DNA of 37,741 bases from a bacterium (lineage in GTDB: Bacteria > Bacteroidota > Ignavibacteria > UBA10030): NCBI GenBank assembly GCA_007280275.1, contig QYQB01000167.1:1-37741 (forward strand), read 5' to 3'. Positions 31,244 through 37,741 of this stretch are shown one piece after another. The notes under the pieces are model-generated. The model saw only the letters and a program-made list of their open reading frames with translations, ran no database searches and was not told where the DNA came from. The translations under genes were made by a program, and so were the position numbers. How positions within the stretch are numbered: the first letter of the stretch is position 1; every line of letters begins with the position of its first letter.

Positions 31244-33148
31244 TTATTCTCTTCCTTGACGTCGACTCTGGATCAGCTGTTCCTTCATCGCTCTCGCAGG
31301 TCCAAATGTGGGATCAACCAAAAGGGCGTTTTCGATGCAAACTGAGGCGTCTGAAGACTGGTTTTTGGTCAAAAAACGGGCCCCGTTGGCGGTCAACATT
31401 TTGGCATAGAGGCTACGCAGTCCTTTCGTCAGCCGACTGTCAAAGGAGGAGGGTCGGTAGTCGATACTAACAGGCCTAAGCCCTGTATTATCAACGACAT
31501 GCGACAGCCGGAACAGAAGACCGTCGGGAATTCTGAAGTATTGCTGAGCGAATTCGGGCTCGATTTCGGGGCCAACGTAGACCTGACGGTTCTCCATCGA
31601 TCGCTCAACGAAGCTATTGATCATTCCCACGAACCGGGCTTCTATCGCCCGAGGATCATATGGAAGATCATGTTCGAATTTGTATAGTTCTCCAAGAAAG
31701 GAATCAACTTCCACCTCTGAGCGATCGATCAACCAGGGATAGCGATCCTTCAGGTGGATGAGATACCATGATCGGCGCAACAACTCCTTGTCGATCACGA
31801 CAAGGTCGGGTCTCTCCTTCCTCACAAGTTGGAAATAGAGCGACGGAGCAACGAAGTAGTCCCACTGGTACGAAAGGATCACCGCGTCCTTTTCTATGTT
31901 CGCGAAAACGTTGTGCACATAATCTGCTACAAGATAATTATCCGCTTCGCTTACTTCTTTGAGATTGCTGACCAGTTGTGCTACCGGCAGAGACAGCAAC
32001 GAGAGTGACACCAGAGCGAGTAAGCGAGTCGACTGGCGACCGGAAAGGAAATGCAACAATCCAAGCGTACCGAAGAAGACGAAGACACCCGCCACGATAT
32101 AGGCGAGCAGGAAGTATGAGTCAATATCGTGGATATCGTAATTGATCGAGTAGGAAATACAGCCGAGGAGTGCAACCACGAGAAACCAGAAGATCATCCT
32201 GTCCGATCGAAACAACCGCCACACACCGTAGAGCAGGACGACGATTATGAGCCAGTTGAATTCCGATGAAAAATGATTGAAGAAATAGGAGAGCTGCTTT
32301 TCGGCGCTGTCGAAGCTCGAGAACATCCATGTGCGGTACTGTTTCCCCGATACATGCCAGAAGAATCGTTCGGCCTCTGCCGGATATCCCCAGTTGAGGG
32401 GCGGATGCACACCTGCCCGAATCGGAAGATAGAGATAGGGAGTGAGTCCAAGAGAAAGGAACGGGAGCAGTTTCAATGCTCCAAGAATTGACTGCCTGCT
32501 CAAACCATACGACTTGACGTAGAGGTAGGCGAGACCTGGAACGATCAAGAGAGTCGTCAGATGATTTGTGAAGCTGAGTCCGAGCAGAAAAGCAGCCGCA
32601 ATGAGGTATCGTGAAATCTTCGGGTTTTCCTCCGCATCAATACCCTTCAGAAAAAACAACGTCGTCAACAACACCAACAGCAGGTGGAGTCCGTAGACTT
32701 CCACAGCGACAGACTGGCCCCAGACAGTCGCACTGAATCCAAACACGAGCGACGCAATTGCTGCGGCAAGGCGAAGGACGGATTTCTCATGCGGAAGAGG
32801 TGCGCGACGTTTACGCTTCTGTGAGTCCGCCAGCCCGGCGAGCACCAGGAGGAGTTTGAAGAACACGCCAACAGCAACAGCCACAACAACCGACGAGAAG
32901 ATATTGAGCTTCAGGATTTCCTCTCCGCCGAGTGGGACCCACAGCGCGCAGTGTGCGACAAGCGTGAACAAGGGATAGCCGGTTGGATGAGCGATCCCAA
33001 GCAGGCTCGCGACAGTCGCCAGTTCGCCTGCATCGATAAATGAAACCGTCCTGCACATCGTCGTCAGGTACACACTGAAGCACAGTACCGCCACCGCTGT
33101 GGCGAGGAACCACTCATTCGCGACTATAGCCCGGACTCTGTTCATCAT
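31244..33148 (-). CDS. DUF2723 family polytopic membrane protein (putative glycosyltransferase-like) with C-terminal TPR-like tail
   Basis: 634-aa ORF; DUF2723 signature FIDAGELATVASLLGIAHPTGYPLFTLVAH; many TM segments; C-term FLTKNQSSDASVCIENALLVDPTFGPARAMKEQL. Confidence 0.85.
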   Translation of the reverse strand: MMNRVRAIVANEWFLATAVAVLCFSVYLTTMCRTVSFIDAGELATVASLLGIAHPTGYPLFTLVAHCALWVPLGGEEILKLNIFSSVVVAVAVGVFFKLLLVLAGLADSQKRKRRAPLPHEKSVLRLAAAIASLVFGFSATVWGQSVAVEVYGLHLLLVLLTTLFFLKGIDAEENPKISRYLIAAAFLLGLSFTNHLTTLLIVPGLAYLYVKSYGLSRQSILGALKLLPFLSLGLTPYLYLPIRAGVHPPLNWGYPAEAERFFWHVSGKQYRTWMFSSFDSAEKQLSYFFNHFSSEFNWLIIVVLLYGVWRLFRSDRMIFWFLVVALLGCISYSINYDIHDIDSYFLLAYIVAGVFVFFGTLGLLHFLSGRQSTRLLALVSLSLLSLPVAQLVSNLKEVSEADNYLVADYVHNVFANIEKDAVILSYQWDYFVAPSLYFQLVRKERPDLVVIDKELLRRSWYLIHLKDRYPWLIDRSEVEVDSFLGELYKFEHDLPYDPRAIEARFVGMINSFVERSMENRQVYVGPEIEPEFAQQYFRIPDGLLFRLSHVVDNTGLRPVSIDYRPSSFDSRLTKGLRSLYAKMLTANGARFLTKNQSSDASVCIENALLVDPTFGPARAMKEQLIQSRRQGRE

Positions 33149-36015
33149 TTTGGAATCGATCTCACTGTTGCAGCGAAGAGCCTCCGGTTTACTTTCCTTG
33201 TCTGCTGGAGCCCCCTGCGGAAAGCACCCGGCGAGGCACTCCCCATGGCAGCGACGACGGTCTGCAGTCTTTCTTTATCGGCTGGGAGGACGAAGTCTGC
33301 GGTCTCCGAATTCATCCGGATACAGGCTTCCAACCGGCGCATGTATTCAAGGTTCTTCAGGATCTTCCTGACGTCACTCTGCCTGAGCACGTTCTTCCCC
33401 AGCAAGGAAGCGACTGCTTCGAACGTGCTGGAGCGGATCAGCCATTTGAACTCGCCGCCGTAACGCAACTGGACTGCCTGTACCAGGAATTCGAGATCGA
33501 CGAGCCCTCCGACGCCAACTTTCAAATCCTCACCGACGTTCTGTCTCGACCGCTCTTTCACCATCCGCCCTCTCATAGAGATAATTTCCTTCTTCCATTC
33601 TTTTGGCAACGGCGAGCCGTACGCAGTCGACAGAACATGGTCCATTACTTCGCGCCCGAAGTCTGCATCCCCTGCAACGAATCGTGCCTTGAGAAGTGAT
33701 TGCCGTTCCCACAGAGAAGCGCGACCTGCGAAGTAATCCTTGTAGTAGTGGAATTCGGTCGCCAGCGGCGCGTTCTTCCCTTCCGGTCGAAGCCGAAAAT
33801 CGACCTGGTAGACCTGATCGAGCATTTCCCTCAACCTTCGACCAAGCGTGTTTACGATTTTCGAAGGATTTGCGCCGGATCCTCCCTTATGCAACAGAAT
33901 CACGTCAAGATCGGAACCGATGGAGATCTCTCCGCCGCCGAATTTCCCCAACGCAATCAGCGCAACCGACAAACCCCTGGCTTGCCCCAATTCTATCCGG
34001 GCCCGGGTGAAGGCGTCCACGACGATTTCATCGGCGAGGTTGCTCAATTCGCCGGTGAGTTCGCGAACAGAAATCTCCCCCAAGACAAAACGAAGAACCG
34101 ACTTGAACTCATTATAGAGACGATGCCGCTGCAAGTTGGAGCTCTTGAGGAAGGTCCACCCGATACCGGGACTCAACAGATCTTCAGAACGGCCGACAAG
34201 GGCTTCGAAGAGAAGCGGTTCACGCGAAAGCAGGTCCACATACCTGGAACTCCGCGAACAAAGCACCAGCAGCAGATCCAGTGCTTTGTCATTCGATGCG
34301 GCTTGCTGAAGAGTCCTCTTGATTGGTGCGGAGGATGCGAGCCGGAGGAAATTATGAAGACACCAATCTGGAGCCCGGTGCTTTCGAATCAAGCCCATGA
34401 AGATGTGAAAGCGGATGGGATGAGCCAGTTCTGGCATCTCTTTCAAGATTCGGCTGATCTGCAGCTGAGCTCCCCGTTCGTCGAGAACTCCCCATTTCCG
34501 CAGCTTGGTCAGATCCAGCACAGATTCTGTTCCCTCCCTGCTGTTGCTCATCGGAAGACCCGGCTTCTTTCCGAATACGGAGCGAACGACTGTTTTGATC
34601 CTTGTCTGATGGGACGCAAGGTCTTCCGAAAATGAGGCGGCTGAATCGTAACCCAACTGCCGCGCAAGGATTCGTCGTTCCTCCTCCGATTCCGGGATAG
34701 TGTGCCTCTGGAGGCCGTGGAGAAGCTGCAGCCGGTCTTCGACAGTACGCAGAAAGCGATAGGCGGATTCCAGAACACGCTCCTCGTTTTCCTTGAGGTG
34801 CTTCGATTGGACAAGTTGCCGGAGAGCGAGCAGCGTATTGCGCTGCCGGAGCTGCATATTGTTTCCACCATTGAGGAGTTGAAGCGCCTGAACCACAAAT
34901 TCAATATCCCGGATGCCTCCACTCCCTAACTTGATGTTCTTCTTGTTGCCAAGATTCGACTCAATTCTCGCTTTGATCCTCGCGATCTCTTCAAGAGGGC
35001 TGGCGAGCAACGTCTTCGGGTAGATGAACGGCTGAATTTCTTCCCTCCATCCTTCTCCCACGCGTAGGTCTCCCGCCACCACCCTCGACTTGATGAGCAT
35101 CTGGCGCTCCCAGAGTTCTCCACGCGCCTCATAGTAGGCGAAATACGCAGCCCGGGACATCGCAAGAGGACCAGAATTGCCGTCCGGTCGCAAACGCATG
35201 TCCACTCTATATAAGTGCCCCTCCGCGGTGTGCTCAGACAGTCGCCGGATCACGTATTCAGCCACCCTGCAGTAATATTCGTGCAGCGTCGCGAGTCGCA
35301 GCTGTGAACCACCGAATGCCCCATCCTTATCGTACACGAACACAAGGTCAATATCGGAGCTCACGTTCAACTCCTCGCCGCCAAGTTTTCCCAAACCGAT
35401 GACAGCCAATTCCCTCCTGACGTCACCCTCTACAGCCCCGGCGATCTGGTCATACGCCAGCTCCAGCACTGACCCGATGATGGCGTCAGCGAGGGCTGAC
35501 AGTTCTCCAGATGTCGTCGCAACATCCGCCTCTTTGAGAATCTGTCGGGCTCCGATGCGGAGCAGTTCCCGCCGTTGGAATCGTTTGAGTGAATCGAGCT
35601 TCTTTTCCGAGCGCTGGAAAAGTCCCATTGCATCGGTCGCTTCCGTGGCATACTCCTCGCGTTCTTTGGTGATTGTGAGGACATTTGATGACGTGAGCCA
35701 GCGAAAGAGCTCAGGACTCCGGACGAGGATATCGGCAAGGTACTGGGATTGTGAGAAAAGTTCGAGAACGATTTGCTGCAGAAGGCGATGGACCTCGAAA
35801 TCGCGCAACCAGGCTGACGAAAACCCGGTCACGAGAAAGCGATGGTAACTCGTCAATGCCCGACGAGGGTTGGCAGTTGCGCGCACATCGCCCTTCAGAT
35901 TCTTGAGGAACAAAGGAGGCGACAAACCGGCATCGGCAGCGAGCTGGCCGATTGCACGGTAAAGTTCATCATCGGTAGAGGGCGCGATGCTCTGACTGTG
36001 TTCAGCATCCATCAT
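33145..36015 (-). CDS. glnE: Bifunctional glutamine synthetase adenylyltransferase/adenylyl-removing enzyme
   Basis: 956-aa ORF with two nucleotidyltransferase motifs, GLGKLGGEELNVSSDIDLVFVY and ALGKFGGGEISIGSDLDVILL, and RMRLRPDGNSGPLA / DFRLRPEGKNAPLA. Confidence 0.93.
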   Translation of the reverse strand: MMDAEHSQSIAPSTDDELYRAIGQLAADAGLSPPLFLKNLKGDVRATANPRRALTSYHRFLVTGFSSAWLRDFEVHRLLQQIVLELFSQSQYLADILVRSPELFRWLTSSNVLTITKEREEYATEATDAMGLFQRSEKKLDSLKRFQRRELLRIGARQILKEADVATTSGELSALADAIIGSVLELAYDQIAGAVEGDVRRELAVIGLGKLGGEELNVSSDIDLVFVYDKDGAFGGSQLRLATLHEYYCRVAEYVIRRLSEHTAEGHLYRVDMRLRPDGNSGPLAMSRAAYFAYYEARGELWERQMLIKSRVVAGDLRVGEGWREEIQPFIYPKTLLASPLEEIARIKARIESNLGNKKNIKLGSGGIRDIEFVVQALQLLNGGNNMQLRQRNTLLALRQLVQSKHLKENEERVLESAYRFLRTVEDRLQLLHGLQRHTIPESEEERRILARQLGYDSAASFSEDLASHQTRIKTVVRSVFGKKPGLPMSNSREGTESVLDLTKLRKWGVLDERGAQLQISRILKEMPELAHPIRFHIFMGLIRKHRAPDWCLHNFLRLASSAPIKRTLQQAASNDKALDLLLVLCSRSSRYVDLLSREPLLFEALVGRSEDLLSPGIGWTFLKSSNLQRHRLYNEFKSVLRFVLGEISVRELTGELSNLADEIVVDAFTRARIELGQARGLSVALIALGKFGGGEISIGSDLDVILLHKGGSGANPSKIVNTLGRRLREMLDQVYQVDFRLRPEGKNAPLATEFHYYKDYFAGRASLWERQSLLKARFVAGDADFGREVMDHVLSTAYGSPLPKEWKKEIISMRGRMVKERSRQNVGEDLKVGVGGLVDLEFLVQAVQLRYGGEFKWLIRSSTFEAVASLLGKNVLRQSDVRKILKNLEYMRRLEACIRMNSETADFVLPADKERLQTVVAAMGSASPGAFRRGLQQTRKVNRRLFAATVRSIPK

Positions 36016-36122
36016 GAAATAGATAATACTGAAAAAGACGGACAGATTCTAAGATCGAGAGGAACATTCCAGGCGAAGAGAGCAAGCGTCAGCGTTATGT
36101 TGATTCGTCGGTCGTCGATGGT

Positions 36123-36171
36123 AAGTGACCGTCACCCTACAGCTGGAACAGAGTCAGGTGACGGGCACTCC
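36123..36171. repeat. REP-like imperfect palindrome, copy A
   Basis: AAGTGACCGTCACCCTACAGCTGGAACAGAGTCAGGTGACGGGCACTCC; 37/49 identical to copy B at 37553-37601, with terminal inverted repeats. Confidence 0.75.
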
Positions 36172-36173
36172 CC

Positions 36174-36202
36174 TTGATTCTCATCCGGTCTTGGTCTATA
36201 TT
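36174..36202 (+). promoter_or_regulatory. Candidate promoter of the NCS2 permease gene
   Basis: TTGATT (36174-36179), 17-bp spacer, TATATT (36197-36202), 25 bp before the ATG at 36228. Confidence 0.65.
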
Positions 36203-36227
36203 TCTGCACCTTTTTCATAGAGGCCTC

Positions 36228-37535
36228 ATGGTCGCCCTTTCTGCATTTTTCAAGCTCAATCAACTCGGATCGAACGTCAAGCAGGAAATCCTCGCCGGCC
36301 TCACGACGTTCGTCACCATGGCATACATCATCATCGTCAACCCGAAGATTCTGGAAGCGGCCGGGATGCCCTTCGGACCTTCGATGGTAGCGACAATCCT
36401 TAGCGCGTCGTTTGGAACTCTCCTGATGGGCCTTTACGCGAATCGTCCGTTTGCCATCGCTCCCTACATGGGCGAGAACGCGTTCATCGCCTTCACCGTC
36501 GTCAAGGTGATGGGATACAGCTGGCAGACGGCTCTCGGCGCCATATTCATCAGCGGCGTCTTGTTTGCCATCCTGACCTTTTTCAAAGTGCGAAGCTGGC
36601 TCGCCGATGCGATTCCCGAGTCACTGAAAATCGGACTCGGTGTGGGGATCGGTTTGTTTCTGAGCTTCATCGGTTTGAACGAAACGGGGATCGTCCGCCT
36701 GGGCGTGGAAGGTGCACCTGTCCATATCGGCGACTTTCACCAACCGTCGGTGCTCCTGGCGGTCCTTGGATTTCTTCTCATTGGATTCCTGATCATCAAG
36801 AGGACGAATGGCGCCATTTTCATCGGCATTCTCGCAGTGACCGCAATCGGATTCGTCCTGGGAATTGCCCCGTTTCCCGATCGGTGGATGAGTCTGCCTC
36901 CCGACATCGGCCCGATATTCCTGAAGCTCGACATTGCGGGGGCTTTTACGTGGGGACTTTTTTCTGTCATTCTCACGATTTTCGTCATGGCTTTTCTCGA
37001 CACACTCGGCACATTGCTTGCGTTGGCGTTACGGGCGAACCTGCTTGACGAGAAGGGGAATCTGCCTGAGATTGAGAAACCGATGATGGCTGATGCGATA
37101 AGTACAATCTTCGCCTCGCTTCTTGGGACAACGACGACTGGTGCCTACATTGAGTCCGCGACCGGCATAGCGGCAGGCGGCAAGTCCGGCCTCACGGCTC
37201 TCGTTGTGGCGATCCTTTTTTTGTCAGCGTTGTTCTTCGCTCCGTTTCTTTCCTCCATCCCGGCTTTTGCATACGGCCCATCACTGATCATCGTCGGAGC
37301 GATGATGATCTCACCAATTGCACGCCTGAAGTTCGATGATTACACGGAGGTCCTCCCGGTTTTTTGCATCATTGTCATGATGAGCTTCACCTACAACATC
37401 GGAATTGGCATGACGGCAGGGTTCCTGGTGTATCCTCTCTTCAAGATCCTTGGCGGAAAGAGAGACGAGATCCAGACGGGATTGTGGGTACTTGCTCTGC
37501 TCTCATTGCTGTTCTTTGTGTTCTACCCGTACTGA
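36228..37535 (+). CDS. NCS2 family nucleobase permease, AzgA/PbuG-like (hypoxanthine/guanine/adenine type)
   Basis: 435 aa from ATG 36228, MVALSAFFKLNQLGSNVKQEILAGLTTFVTMAYIIIVNPKIL...; FLDTLGTLLALALRANLLDEKG and TTTTGAYIESATGIAAGGKSGLTAL motifs of the AzgA branch. Confidence 0.9.
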   Translation: MVALSAFFKLNQLGSNVKQEILAGLTTFVTMAYIIIVNPKILEAAGMPFGPSMVATILSASFGTLLMGLYANRPFAIAPYMGENAFIAFTVVKVMGYSWQTALGAIFISGVLFAILTFFKVRSWLADAIPESLKIGLGVGIGLFLSFIGLNETGIVRLGVEGAPVHIGDFHQPSVLLAVLGFLLIGFLIIKRTNGAIFIGILAVTAIGFVLGIAPFPDRWMSLPPDIGPIFLKLDIAGAFTWGLFSVILTIFVMAFLDTLGTLLALALRANLLDEKGNLPEIEKPMMADAISTIFASLLGTTTTGAYIESATGIAAGGKSGLTALVVAILFLSALFFAPFLSSIPAFAYGPSLIIVGAMMISPIARLKFDDYTEVLPVFCIIVMMSFTYNIGIGMTAGFLVYPLFKILGGKRDEIQTGLWVLALLSLLFFVFYPY

Positions 37536-37552
37536 CTCCTTCTATCAATGGA

Positions 37553-37601
37553 AAGTGACCCTCACCCCGTCGTCGGAACGATGGTAGGTGACGGGCACTC
37601 C
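37553..37601. repeat. REP-like imperfect palindrome, copy B
   Basis: AAGTGACCCTCACCCCGTCGTCGGAACGATGGTAGGTGACGGGCACTCC; same length and orientation as copy A, 18 bp after the permease stop. Confidence 0.75.
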
Positions 37602-37741
37602 ATCCTTAAATCCGCGATAGATAGGCCAAGCTATCGGGAACTGATTTTGGAGAGGAAGAACCTTGGTGAAGACGGGTGTGGGTGGAGAAACAGGATCAAG
37701 TGAAGTGAGTTGTAGGGTGGTACTGGGGAAGAACGAGGTCC

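Noticed and set aside
35842-36177. 111-aa plus-strand ORF overlapping the glnE 5' end
   Set aside because: Its 3' part is simply translation of REP-like copy A (..TAGTESGDGHSP); no homology recognised.
37614-37636. CGATAG...CTATCG inverted repeat after the permease
   Set aside because: Only 6-bp arms with a 10-nt gap and no U-tract; not distinguishable from chance.

Overview
This 37.7 kb window is almost entirely a housekeeping translation/transcription locus on the minus strand. In transcription order it runs: tRNA-Thr(TGT), tRNA-Tyr(GTA), tRNA-Gly(TCC), tRNA-Thr(GGT), rpmG, tRNA-Trp(CCA), secE-nusG-rplK-rplA-rplJ-rplL-rpoB-rpoC, rpsL-rpsG-fusA-tuf, S10 operon (rpsJ to rpsQ), spc operon (rplN to rpmJ), and alpha operon (rpsM-rpsK-rpsD-rpoA, with rpoA cut by the window start). 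Upstream of it, also on the minus strand, are glnE and a DUF2723 membrane protein that overlap by ATGA. On the plus strand is an NCS2/AzgA-type purine permease bracketed by two copies of a 49-bp imperfect palindrome. Protein character suggests a Bacteroidota/Chlorobiota (FCB-group) bacterium; this is inference, not proven. I found no CRISPR array, phage, transposase, defence system or obvious new multigene system. The points worth a second look are non-coding: the REP-like pair flanking the permease, a palindrome-rich insertion between rpmJ and rpsM, hairpins and heptamer repeats between the tRNA genes, a tRNA-Thr(TGT) with a non-canonical T-arm, strong promoters and terminator/attenuator candidates inside the superoperon, heavy use of TTG/GTG starts in ribosomal genes, and an N-terminal extension on L5.
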